A DNA stretch of 35,423 nucleotides from an uncultured Christensenellaceae bacterium. Its GTDB lineage: Bacteria > Bacillota > Clostridia > Christensenellales > CALWSW01. A model generated the notes under the pieces. That model had not been told where the DNA came from, made no database searches, and was given only the letters and a program-made list of their open reading frames with translations. Location of the stretch: assembly GCA_944384305.1 (NCBI GenBank), contig CALWSW010000006.1:1-35423 (forward strand), read 5' to 3'. The position numbers were made by a program, and so were the translations under genes. This document shows, one piece after another, positions 1 to 9,939 of the stretch (position 1 is the first letter of the stretch; each line of letters opens with the position of its first letter).

Positions 1-2680
<2,680 letters not shown>

Positions 2681-2700
2681 ATCGTTTTCTATCGTCTCGT

Positions 2701-2970
2701 TCAATTTGCCGGAGCGCTTTCGCCGGTCAAAAAATCGGCAAGCGCCTGCACGGCCTTTTCTTCATCTTCTCCGGAAGCGTAAATGTGCATCTCGTCCCCT
2801 TCCGACGCACCGAGTGCCAGAACACCCATAATGGACTTGGCGTTGATCTTTTTGTTGCCCGATTCCAGCAGCAGCTGCGAGGAGAATCGGGTCGCGACGG
2901 AAACGAACATCGACGCCGGACGCGCGCGCAGGCCGCCGCTGAGCATAACTTGGACCACCCTGTGAGTCAT
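2701..2970 (-). CDS. crh: Crh-like HPr family protein (His15 replaced by Arg)
   Basis: An 89-residue HPr-fold protein. HPr normally carries phosphate on His15 for PTS sugar uptake and is phosphorylated on Ser46 by HPr kinase to co-repress with CcpA. Here the His15 motif reads GGLRARPAS, with Arg at exactly position 15, while KSIMGV keeps Ser46 at exactly position 46. That is the pattern of Bacillus Crh, which has Gln15. It should therefore be unable to pass phosphate in the PTS but still able to act in catabolite regulation. Its place directly after whiA (4-base gap) matches the B. subtilis yvcJ-yvcK-yvcL-crh locus. The ribosome site AAAGGGG lies inside the end of whiA. The regulatory role is inferred from the family and the residue pattern. 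Confidence 0.9.
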   Translation of the reverse strand: MTHRVVQVMLSGGLRARPASMFVSVATRFSSQLLLESGNKKINAKSIMGVLALGASEGDEMHIYASGEDEEKAVQALADFLTGESAPAN

Positions 2971-2974
2971 GGTT

Positions 2975-3934
2975 TTATTCCCCTTTCTTGTCTTTTAAGG
3001 AAAGAGCGATTCTTTCGAGTTTGCGCAGGCGGTGGTTGACGCCGGACTTGCCGACCGGAGGATCGAGGAGCGCCCCTAGCTCGGCAAGCGTAGCTTCGGG
3101 GTATTCGATGCGGGCCTCCGCGGCAGAACGCAGCTCGGGCGACAGTGAAGAAAAAGCGTCGTGGTTGATGAGGTAGCGGATGTTATCTTTTTGGCGCAGC
3201 GAAGCGTCAACTGTTTTTTTGATGTTGGCGGTCTCGCAATTGAACCGCCGGTTGAGGCCATTTTTAAATTCCTTGTTGGTCTTTACGGTCTCGAGTTCCA
3301 AAAGGGCGCCGTGCGCGCCGATCAGGGCAAGAAAATCCGTAATGCGCTCGCTTTCTTTGATGTAAACCACCGCTGCTCCGTTTCGTTCTACCGTTTTGGA
3401 GCGCAGATCGTACTCGTTGAGCAGCCGGCAAAGATCGCCGGCAAGCGAAGAGGTACGCACCACAAATTCCAAATGGTAGCCGCGCTCAGGGTTGCTGAGC
3501 GAGCCGCCGCCCATAAAAGCGCCCCGCAAATAAGCGCGTTTGCAGCAATCCTCTTTAAGGAGCGCTTCGTTTAAACCGCTCCCAAAGGTCAGTCCTTCTT
3601 CGGTTTGGCAAAGCATGCCCACATCGAGCAGCATCCCCTCCATGACCTCTTGTTCCCCGCTGAGCGAGATGGAAAAGCTGCGGTTTTTCCCCAGGCGCTT
3701 ATGTTCTTTTACAAGAATGACGGATTCCAAAGAATAGAGAGCTTTTGAGAGCTTGACCGCCCAGCGGGCGACCGCATAGCTTTCGGTCGTTAAAACGACA
3801 CTGCGCTTTCCGCCGGCGCCCAGCTGCAAAGAGCCTGCGAGCTGCACGAGCGCGGCAAAGGCCGCGAGCCGGCAGCAGGGCTTTTTGATGCGAAGGTTGG
3901 CGACCTCTTCTTTTGTAGCCGAGGAGAATGACAT
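2975..3934 (-). CDS. whiA: DNA-binding protein WhiA
   Basis: WhiA is a DNA-binding protein of Gram-positive bacteria, with an N-terminal LAGLIDADG-like domain (catalytically dead) and a C-terminal helix-turn-helix. It controls sporulation genes in Streptomyces and affects cell division and chromosome segregation in Bacillus. The 319-residue product is full length. Visible family segments include KKPCCRLAAFAALVQLAGSL near the N-terminus, YLRGAFMGGGSLSNPERGYH in the middle and the HTH region ATLAELGALLDPPVGKSGVN near the end. I chose ATG 3934 (MSFSSATKEEV) over a start 21 bases upstream because GGAGGAGAGG sits at proper spacing before it. It lies 56 bases after rapZ and 4 bases before crh. Confidence 0.94.
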   Translation of the reverse strand: MSFSSATKEEVANLRIKKPCCRLAAFAALVQLAGSLQLGAGGKRSVVLTTESYAVARWAVKLSKALYSLESVILVKEHKRLGKNRSFSISLSGEQEVMEGMLLDVGMLCQTEEGLTFGSGLNEALLKEDCCKRAYLRGAFMGGGSLSNPERGYHLEFVVRTSSLAGDLCRLLNEYDLRSKTVERNGAAVVYIKESERITDFLALIGAHGALLELETVKTNKEFKNGLNRRFNCETANIKKTVDASLRQKDNIRYLINHDAFSSLSPELRSAAEARIEYPEATLAELGALLDPPVGKSGVNHRLRKLERIALSLKDKKGE

Positions 3935-3990
3935 GGGTAACCTCTCCTCCTTCAATGCTTGTTTTCCAGCCGTTCAGGGCCGCCTGAACG

Positions 3991-4845
3991 CTATTTTCCC
4001 TGAAGGTCGTTTTGAATGTCGCGATGGAGCAAAACCGCCGGCACAGAGCGTTTGCCCAACGCTTCTACCAGCGCTTCAGCGACGCACACCGAACGGTGCC
4101 GCCCGCCAGTGCAGCCAATGGAAACGCGCAGCCGGTTTTTGCCCTCGCGCTGATAGCTGGGCAGCAGGCGTACGATGAGACCGGTAAGGTCGCTGACGAA
4201 CCGCCGGACTTCTTCAAATCCCAGCACATACTGCTTGACGGGCTCGTCCAACCCGGAATAAGGCCGCAGCGATTCGATCCAAAACGGATTCGGCACAAAG
4301 CGGACGTCGAACATGATGTCGCTTTCCGGCGGGATACCGCGCTTAAAGCCAAAGGACTGCACGATGACCATCGCGCTGTCGTCCTCTTCCACAATGTTTT
4401 CAATGGCGTGGCCAAGCTCGGAGGGCTTGAGAGAACTGGTATCGATATAGTAGTCGACGCACTCCACAATGGGGCCCATCAGCGCGCGCTCTTTGGCGAT
4501 GCCCTGCGAAATGAGGCCGCGCGGCGAAAGCGGATGCACCCGACGGGTCTCGCTGTAACGTTTGATGAGGACAGCGTCGGAAGCATCGAGGAAGATCAGC
4601 TTCACCTGTGCGCCCTGCGCGCGGAGCTTGAGCACGGCGTCCCACAAGCCCGAGGGTGCGTCACCGTCACGGCAATCGATGCAAACGGCGGCCTTTTCGG
4701 TGGGACGTTCGTGCGCCATGGTGTAAAAGGCGCTCAAGAGCGCAATGGGCAGGTTGTCCACACAGTAATAGTGCATGTCCTCGAGCTTCTTGAGCGCGTG
4801 GCTTTTGCCCGCGCCGCTCAGCCCCGTGATAATGACCAATTCCAT
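3991..4845 (-). CDS. rapZ: RapZ/YvcJ family nucleotide-binding protein
   Basis: A P-loop protein of 284 residues, the usual family length. The N-terminus reads MELVIITGLSGAGKS, with the Walker A motif GLSGAGKS at residues 8-15. The C-terminal domain carries DVRFVPNPF and GCTGGRHRSV, family signatures. RapZ in E. coli binds RNA and the sRNA GlmZ to control glucosamine-6-phosphate synthase; B. subtilis YvcJ binds and hydrolyses nucleotides and affects competence. Its start is one base after the murB stop, so the two are translationally coupled. The usual neighbour yvcK, which sits between yvcJ and whiA in many Bacillota, is absent here. The link with murB fits a role around amino-sugar and cell-wall supply, which is inference. 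Confidence 0.94.
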   Translation of the reverse strand: MELVIITGLSGAGKSHALKKLEDMHYYCVDNLPIALLSAFYTMAHERPTEKAAVCIDCRDGDAPSGLWDAVLKLRAQGAQVKLIFLDASDAVLIKRYSETRRVHPLSPRGLISQGIAKERALMGPIVECVDYYIDTSSLKPSELGHAIENIVEEDDSAMVIVQSFGFKRGIPPESDIMFDVRFVPNPFWIESLRPYSGLDEPVKQYVLGFEEVRRFVSDLTGLIVRLLPSYQREGKNRLRVSIGCTGGRHRSVCVAEALVEALGKRSVPAVLLHRDIQNDLQGK

Positions 4846-4846
4846 C

Positions 4847-5746
4847 TTATTCGCCTATGACCTTGAGTTCCTCCTCCAACGACACGCCAAACGCCTGGCG
4901 GACGTCTTTTTTGTTCCGTTCGATCAAAGCAAGCACATCGGCAGCAGTCGCGCCGCCCGTGTTCACAATGAATCCCGCGTGCAGTTTAGAAACCTGCGCG
5001 CCGCCCACCGCAGCCCCCTTGAGGCCGGCCTGTTCGATCAGGGCGCCGGCAAAATGGCCGCTGGGGCGCTTAAAAACACTGCCTGCGCTCGGCAGGTTCA
5101 AGGGCTGCTTTTCACGCCGCCGCTGCTGGTACTCTTCAAACAGCGCGCGTTCCGTTTCGGCCGCGCCCCTGCGCAGCCGAAAGCGCGCACCGGTGACGAT
5201 CCAGCCGTTTTTTGCAAAAATGCTGCTGCGGTACTCAAAATCGCCTTCCGCAATGGCGCGGCGGCCGCAAACGCCCTTTTTAGGATCGATATATTCTACT
5301 TCTGTGAGCACGTCTTTCAACTCCGAGCCGTAAGCGCCGGCGTTCATCAAAACCCCGCCGCCCACCGTACCCGGTATGCCGCCGGCAAACGCAAGGCCGC
5401 ACAGTCCTTGCCTCATACACTCCGAAACAAAAGCGGAAAGCCTGGCGCCGGCTTGGGCAAAGGCCGTTTCGCCATCCAACGCCATGCTGCTCATCTTTGG
5501 CCCGATCTTGATGACCAAGCCGCGGATCCCGCCGTCTTTTACCAAGAGGTTGGACCCGTTTCCGATGACAACAAAGGGAACATTGAACCGTTGGCAGGCA
5601 GCGACCGCGCGCAGGATCTCCTCAGCGCTGCGGGGGCACAACATGGCGTCTGCCTTGCCGCCGATGCGAAAGGTCGTGTGCCGAGACATCGGGACCCCGA
5701 GCTGCAGGTCCAGATCCTGCAATTCGCAGATGAGATCACGCAGCAA
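4847..5746 (-). CDS. murB: UDP-N-acetylenolpyruvoylglucosamine reductase MurB
   Basis: MurB is the flavoenzyme that reduces UDP-GlcNAc-enolpyruvate to UDP-MurNAc with NADPH, the second committed step of peptidoglycan precursor synthesis in the cytoplasm. The 299-residue product shows the FAD-binding segments RIGGKADAM, GNGSNLLV and GIPGTVGGGVLMNAGAYGSE, the catalytic-serine region PSAGSVFKRP, and a C-terminal SLEEELKVIGE with the conserved Glu. It begins with TTG at 5746 after the purine-rich ribosome site GGAGGGTACTGG. No ATG in frame gives a better start. It heads the operon with rapZ, whiA, crh and dnaE, and its promoter overlaps the end of the upstream gene. Confidence 0.95.
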   Translation of the reverse strand: MLRDLICELQDLDLQLGVPMSRHTTFRIGGKADAMLCPRSAEEILRAVAACQRFNVPFVVIGNGSNLLVKDGGIRGLVIKIGPKMSSMALDGETAFAQAGARLSAFVSECMRQGLCGLAFAGGIPGTVGGGVLMNAGAYGSELKDVLTEVEYIDPKKGVCGRRAIAEGDFEYRSSIFAKNGWIVTGARFRLRRGAAETERALFEEYQQRRREKQPLNLPSAGSVFKRPSGHFAGALIEQAGLKGAAVGGAQVSKLHAGFIVNTGGATAADVLALIERNKKDVRQAFGVSLEEELKVIGE

Positions 5747-5779
5747 AACCAGTACCCTCCACCCTCCTGAACTGTACTT

Positions 5780-5808
5780 ATTATACCATTTCTGCCATGT
5801 CAGGACAA
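5780..5808 (-). promoter_or_regulatory. promoter of the murB-rapZ-whiA-crh-dnaE operon
   Basis: On the minus strand, TTGTCC (5803-5808) and TATAAT (5780-5785) are 17 bases apart. An extended -10 (TGG before TATAAT) strengthens the call. The -35 element lies in the last sense codons of the upstream small gene, so that gene and the promoter overlap. Confidence 0.75.
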
Positions 5809-6378
5809 CTCATCAATTCCGGCGTTTTTCGCAAGCTGGGCAACGAAGGCGCCCGCGGCTTTCAACGCCTCTCCTTGCAGGTCATAACTGACCGAAAACG
5901 AAAGCGTGGAAGGCTCGGCTTCTACCACGACTTCGTCGCTGCCGATCGACTCGATGTCGAACTCGAACTCCTCGGTCAGCACGTTTTCTTCCGGCGGTTT
6001 GGGCACCTGAAGGACGGCATGTTCTTCCACGCCGAGCCGGCCCTGCGGGTAAATCCACAGATCCGGCGGCGACTGGCGCGCAAGCCTGCTTTCCACCCCG
6101 CTCAAAGGCAGCGTGATGTATTCGATAAAGATCCCGTGGTTTTGTTCTTCGAAGGAATCGACGGTCTCTTTGAGGACCGACTGGTCGAAGCGGAACTCCC
6201 CATCGTAAACGTTCCACAGACGAAGCACCCCCTTCCACTCGGATTCATCAGCGGTCAGCCATTCGACGTGCACGTTTTTTCCCAGCGCTTCCGAAAGCGC
6301 CGGGGGAGCAAGAAAGAAAAGGACTGCAAGCCCGGCCAAAACAGCGCCCCGCAGCAACAAAACGACGATCTTTTTCAT
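5800..6378 (-). CDS. small exported protein resembling one lobe of a solute-binding protein
   Basis: A 192-residue protein of unknown function. It has an N-terminal signal or membrane anchor (MKKIVVLLLRGAVLAGLAVLFFLAPP in outline: Lys-Lys then a hydrophobic stretch to about residue 27), with no lipobox Cys. Residues 36-100 (around LRLWNVYDGEF, ETVDSFEEQNHGIFIEYITL and QSPPDLWIYPQG) resemble the opening lobe of family 1 extracellular solute-binding proteins, where a long helix and the phrase LPDLI/F-x-x-G recur. The protein stops after about 165 mature residues, far short of the 400 or so of that family, so it is either a single-lobe derivative or an unrelated protein. The ribosome site AAGGAGGGG precedes ATG 6378. 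It stands alone between two terminator/promoter regions, with no transporter genes nearby. Confidence 0.75.
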   Translation of the reverse strand: MKKIVVLLLRGAVLAGLAVLFFLAPPALSEALGKNVHVEWLTADESEWKGVLRLWNVYDGEFRFDQSVLKETVDSFEEQNHGIFIEYITLPLSGVESRLARQSPPDLWIYPQGRLGVEEHAVLQVPKPPEENVLTEEFEFDIESIGSDEVVVEAEPSTLSFSVSYDLQGEALKAAGAFVAQLAKNAGIDELS

Positions 6379-6440
6379 TACAGCCCCTCCTTCTGCGCAG
6401 CGCGCAGCTGCTCCTAGCCTCAGTTTATTCAGAAGGGCAC

Positions 6441-6469
6441 AAAAATAGGCAGGAGCTTGCCTTCCTGCC
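6441..6469 (-). terminator. intrinsic terminator after the MBL hydrolase gene
   Basis: A GGCAGGA/TCCTGCC stem (6448-6454 with 6463-6469), 8-base loop, followed on the minus strand by TATTTTTG. It closes the sortase-DUF1461-tsaD-MBL operon. Confidence 0.75.
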
Positions 6470-6477
6470 CATTTCTT

Positions 6478-7200
6478 TTAAAGTTCGTAAGTTTTGAGTT
6501 CCTGCGCCAGTTCTGCGCCCAGGTAATTTTGCCGCACCTCTTCCAGGATCGACGATTCCGGGACCGACGGCGGCAGATGGCTGCAAAGCAGCCGGGGAAC
6601 GCCGGCCTGGGCCGCAAGCGCTCCCACTTCGCCGGCGGTAAAATGCGGCACAAAAGCCTTGGGATCTTGTTTTGCGCTGTTTGGCAAGCCGGTATCGGCC
6701 AGCAGCAGATCGCAGCCGCGGGCAAACGATACGGCGCGGCTGTTCCAGTTGCTGTCGCCGGTATAAACGAGCGTATGGCGGCCATCGGTCACGCGCATAC
6801 CGAAGCTTTCAAAGGGGTGGGTCATACGGGCGAACGCAAAGGAAAAAGCGCCGATGTTGACCGCTGCGCCCTCCTGGATCTTCTCCGCTGCAAACGGCGG
6901 GCAGCCAGCAATACGCTCAAACTCCTCCGCCGGGTTGGGCGGCAGCAGTACCCTGAGCTGCGTTTTTGCGTTTTGCAGCGCATAACGCAGAATGAACAGG
7001 TCGGCCGTGTGGTCGCTGTGCAGGTGCGAAAGCACGATGGCATCGAGCCTTTCGATGGGCACGAAGCGCTGCAGGCGGCTGAGAACGCCGCTGCCGCATT
7101 CCACGAGCACACGGGTCTCGCCTTCTTCCAGAAGGTATCCGCTCGTTGCGCCGCCGGCAGGCGGGTAAGGCCCGTATTTTCCCAAAACTGTTAGCTTCAT
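6478..7200 (-). CDS. MBL-fold metallo-hydrolase (RNase Z-like)
   Basis: A 240-residue metallo-beta-lactamase-fold enzyme. It shows the zinc motif SHLHSDH (LSHLHSDHTAD near residue 60), the later metal ligands in YTGDSNWN and a C-terminal CSHLPP. This short single-domain form resembles the RNase Z/YhfI-like hydrolases, but the substrate cannot be told. The start is ATG 7200, not an upstream in-frame codon: MKLTVLGKYGPYPPAGG is the normal family opening, GGAG precedes it, and its ATGA overlaps the tsaD stop by four bases, so it is translationally coupled. It is the last gene of the srtB-DUF1461-tsaD operon. Confidence 0.85.
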   Translation of the reverse strand: MKLTVLGKYGPYPPAGGATSGYLLEEGETRVLVECGSGVLSRLQRFVPIERLDAIVLSHLHSDHTADLFILRYALQNAKTQLRVLLPPNPAEEFERIAGCPPFAAEKIQEGAAVNIGAFSFAFARMTHPFESFGMRVTDGRHTLVYTGDSNWNSRAVSFARGCDLLLADTGLPNSAKQDPKAFVPHFTAGEVGALAAQAGVPRLLCSHLPPSVPESSILEEVRQNYLGAELAQELKTYEL

Positions 7201-8249
7201 GAGGCATCTCCGGTAAAGAAGTTCTGCTGCGCGAATTTTTTGGAAGGCAGCGCGTTCAGGCTCAGCGGCGCAAAGTTCCCCTTCTTCCATTCCCACCACG
7301 CCGCAGCACCGATCATGGCGGCATTGTCGGTGCAAAGATTCATGGGCGGGCACACAAAGCGCAAGCCGGCTTTACGTGCTGCTTGTTCCAGCCTGCTGCG
7401 CAAAAAGCCGTTGGCCGCCACGCCCCCTGCAAGGGCGAGCGTGCCGCAATTACACATCAAAGCGGCGTGTACCGCCTTGGCGCAGAGCAGGTCGTCCACC
7501 GCTTTTTGGAACGATGCCGCCACATCGGCGCGGCGCAGCGATTCTCCCTTCTGCTCCGCGTGGTGCACAAGGTTCATGGCCGCCGTCTTCAGCCCGCTGA
7601 AGGACATGTCCAAATGCTCGCCCGCGTTAAACGCGCTGTGAAAACGGTAGGCGTTGGGGTCGCCCTCCTTGGCCAGTTTTTCAAGCTCCGGCCCCCCGGG
7701 GTAAGGCAGGCCGAGGATGCGCGCAACTTTGTCGAACGCTTCGCCAGCGGCGTCGTCGCGCGTGCGGCCGAGCAGCTTCATCTCCCAATCCGCATCGACG
7801 TGAACGATGTGCGTATGGCCGCCCGAAGCCACCAGGCAGACAAACGGCGGGTCCAAATCTTTGTGCGCGATGAGGTTCGCGGCAATATGGCCTTCGATGT
7901 GGTGCACGGCAATGAGGGGCTTCTGCGCGGCGTAGGCAAGCCCCTTGGCGTAGGAGACCCCCACGAGCAGCGCGCCGACCAGTCCGGGGCCGTTGGTCAC
8001 CGCCACGGCGTCGACATCATAAATCGTCATATTTGCCTGGGCAAGCGCTTCGGCGCACACCGCGCCAATCTTTTCTACATGGCTGCGCGAAGCGATCTCC
8101 GGCACGACGCCGCCGTAGACCTTGTGCAGAGGGATCTGCGTGAATACCACGGAAGAAAGCACTTCTCTGCCGTCTTTGACGACGGCGGCGGCAGTTTCGT
8201 CGCAGGAGCTTTCCACCGCAAAAATCACGGCATGGGGATCACTTGGCAT
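7197..8249 (-). CDS. tsaD: tRNA N6-threonylcarbamoyladenosine transferase TsaD
   Basis: TsaD transfers the threonylcarbamoyl group from TC-AMP to A37 of ANN-decoding tRNAs, acting with TsaB and TsaE. The 350-residue product has VESSCDETAAAV at the start, the metal-binding HHIEGHIAANL motif, CLVASGGHTHIVHV, and GGVAANGFLRSRL near the end. ATG 8249 is chosen because AAAGGAGAGGG precedes it and the family opens with this sequence; an upstream in-frame extension is not supported. The first 11 bases overlap the end of the DUF1461 gene and the end overlaps the MBL gene by four, which indicates a tight operon. tsaB and tsaE are not in this window. Confidence 0.96.
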   Translation of the reverse strand: MPSDPHAVIFAVESSCDETAAAVVKDGREVLSSVVFTQIPLHKVYGGVVPEIASRSHVEKIGAVCAEALAQANMTIYDVDAVAVTNGPGLVGALLVGVSYAKGLAYAAQKPLIAVHHIEGHIAANLIAHKDLDPPFVCLVASGGHTHIVHVDADWEMKLLGRTRDDAAGEAFDKVARILGLPYPGGPELEKLAKEGDPNAYRFHSAFNAGEHLDMSFSGLKTAAMNLVHHAEQKGESLRRADVAASFQKAVDDLLCAKAVHAALMCNCGTLALAGGVAANGFLRSRLEQAARKAGLRFVCPPMNLCTDNAAMIGAAAWWEWKKGNFAPLSLNALPSKKFAQQNFFTGDAS

Positions 8250-8973
8250 TGCCCTCTCCTTTCTCGGGAATGACCAGCAGCGAGCGCCGGCGGATGCGGT
8301 GATAGACCAAATAACCGAGCGCCAGCAGTAGCGGCACGCCCACAAAAACGGCGAACATCCTCACGATGCGCATCACCAGGTCGTAGAAGAACTGCGCCGG
8401 CACCATGTTGATGAGCACGCTGCTCGAAGAGTCGAGCTGCCACAGGTCATTGGTGAAGAACAGCTGGTGAAACGCCGTCCAGAAGCTGTTGAAATCGATG
8501 CCGGCCCACAGCACCGCAGCCCCGAAGAGCACCAAGCAAACCACTGCGCCCACGAAATAACACTTGGAGATGCGGCGCAGGCGCTCCTTTTTGAAGATAA
8601 AGAGCGAGACCGCAAACAGCAAAACGCACAGCGCCAAACCAAGGTTTCGCACCGTCATGGCAGCTGTGTACAGGCTGCGCACATCGGCCATGTGCGCGAC
8701 CTCGCGCTCGTTGAAGACCGCAACGTTATGGCCGTTGATCTCGGCCTGCACATCCAGCTCTTCCGCACCGCCGCGGGTATAGTCGAGCAAGGCCTCCGTC
8801 ACGGTCATCAGGCCGGTGTGCCCAATGCCGATGGTGCGCGCCGTGTCGAGCTTGCGGTACTCAGAATCGTAAAAATCAAGGTCGAAGCAGCAAAGATCCA
8901 CCGCCGTTAAAAGCGCACAGAGGATAAAGAGCACCGATGCCGCTGCGGCAAGGAAACCCGAGAGTCTTCGCAT
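8239..8973 (-). CDS. DUF1461 / TIGR01906 family integral membrane protein
   Basis: A 244-residue membrane protein of unknown function. Predicted transmembrane segments lie near residues 8-28, 105-125, 135-158 and 200-222. The long outside loop carries the family phrase VFNEREVAHMADVRSLYTAA, by which I recognise TIGR01906/DUF1461, widespread in Clostridia. It sits between sortase B (23 bases upstream) and tsaD (11-base overlap), so it is co-transcribed with both. The ribosome site AAGGGAAGGGA precedes ATG 8973. No catalytic motif is seen. Confidence 0.85.
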   Translation of the reverse strand: MRRLSGFLAAAASVLFILCALLTAVDLCCFDLDFYDSEYRKLDTARTIGIGHTGLMTVTEALLDYTRGGAEELDVQAEINGHNVAVFNEREVAHMADVRSLYTAAMTVRNLGLALCVLLFAVSLFIFKKERLRRISKCYFVGAVVCLVLFGAAVLWAGIDFNSFWTAFHQLFFTNDLWQLDSSSSVLINMVPAQFFYDLVMRIVRMFAVFVGVPLLLALGYLVYHRIRRRSLLVIPEKGEGNAK

Positions 8974-8996
8974 ATCGTCCCTTCCCTTATTGTAGC

Positions 8997-9779
8997 TTAG
9001 ACCGTGCCGGCCGTCGGATGCTCGGCAGGCCCGAGATTTTCGATCACGCGCGCCACGACCAGCCAGCGGTTGAGATCTTTGTCTTCAATGCGGCGGGAAA
9101 CACAGGTAAAGAGCGTAATGATCTGATCGTCGCCCGAGGGCGTGTAGCTCTCGTCCTTAAAGCGCGCCTGCGTGGTAAGGGCAGTGTTCACGTAGTCGAT
9201 AAAATCCTGCCCGTCGTCAAAATCCACGCGCATAAAGTAGTATTCTTCGTAGTTGACCATGCCCACATAAGCAATGCGGCAGAGCAGCTTTTCGCCGAAG
9301 AGTTCGATCTCGAACTCCATGTGTTCGTTCAAAAAGTCTTCGTCTTCAAAGTAATGCAGGTCGGCGAACATGCCGTGGTTCTTCATGTTGTGGCCCATGA
9401 TGATGATGTTCTGCCTGCGGGTGGGGTCGGCGTTGCGGTAGTCGATGTAAATGCTGCCGCTCGCGCTCGAATTGCCCTCTTCATCGTGGTCCATGTAGTA
9501 TTCGTTGTCGGAACCCAGCATGATCTGATGGTCGATGGCCGTGCCGTCGATCTGAATATAGCCCTGCGCGCCAATCGCCGCAAAGGGTTCGGGCGTGGGG
9601 GTCGGCGTGGGGGTCGGTGTGGGCGTGGGCGTAATGTCTGGCGTGGGGGTCACGAGCACGTCGCCCGCCATATTGTTGGGGTCGCTGCTGTCATTCTGCG
9701 AGGAGCAGGAAGCCAGCACCAGCACGAGGAGCGCCGCGCCCCACAAAAGAAAGATCTTGAGCTTTTTAGAAAACGTCAT
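8997..9779 (-). CDS. srtB: class B sortase, predicted lipoprotein
   Basis: A 260-residue cell-surface transpeptidase of the sortase B class, which joins sorting-signal proteins to peptidoglycan or to each other. The catalytic His lies in IIIMGHNMKNH, the Cys in ITLFTCV and the Arg in NRWLVVARV. The N-terminus is unusual: residues 8-24 are hydrophobic and end in the lipobox LASC (Cys25), so the enzyme is probably lipid-anchored rather than held by a simple transmembrane helix. A proline-threonine linker (TPTP repeats, residues 44-64) follows. The ribosome site CGGAGGT precedes ATG 9779. No gene with an obvious sorting signal lies in the window, so its substrate is unknown. It is the first gene of the operon with DUF1461, tsaD and the MBL hydrolase. 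Confidence 0.92.
   Translation of the reverse strand: MTFSKKLKIFLLWGAALLVLVLASCSSQNDSSDPNNMAGDVLVTPTPDITPTPTPTPTPTPTPEPFAAIGAQGYIQIDGTAIDHQIMLGSDNEYYMDHDEEGNSSASGSIYIDYRNADPTRRQNIIIMGHNMKNHGMFADLHYFEDEDFLNEHMEFEIELFGEKLLCRIAYVGMVNYEEYYFMRVDFDDGQDFIDYVNTALTTQARFKDESYTPSGDDQIITLFTCVSRRIEDKDLNRWLVVARVIENLGPAEHPTAGTV
9591..9652 (-). repeat. short tandem repeat coding the Thr-Pro linker of sortase B
   Basis: Imperfect 6- and 12-base repeats (plus-strand reading GGCGTG and GGGGTC in alternation) encode alternating Pro and Thr. The plus strand has at least six runs of three to five G within about 60 bases. Slippage could change linker length between strains. Confidence 0.8.
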
Positions 9780-9842
9780 GAGGACCTCCGTAGAATCAAA
9801 CGATACGGCCGCTGTGCAAAGCGTTTTTCACAGCCAGCAACC

Positions 9843-9848
9843 ATTATA
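9843..9848 (-). promoter_or_regulatory. candidate -10 box for the sortase operon
   Basis: A perfect TATAAT on the minus strand about 65 bases before the sortase start and just past a strong terminator. The -35 region (GGTTTT at 17-base spacing) is poor, so this is a moderate call. Confidence 0.5.
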
Positions 9849-9893
9849 ATAAAATTCCGGCAGAAAAACCATCCCGTAAAACTTTTCCACAAA

Positions 9894-9930
9894 ACAAAAC
9901 AGGCGCGAAACAGCCTGCGCGCCTGTTTTG
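9894..9930 (-). terminator. intrinsic terminator after the SH3-repeat gene
   Basis: A perfect 13-base stem, 9895-9907 paired with 9918-9930, with a 10-base loop. On the minus strand the 3' arm runs into GTTTTGTTTTG, a good U-tract. Confidence 0.9.
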
Positions 9931-9939
9931 TTGCTGCGG

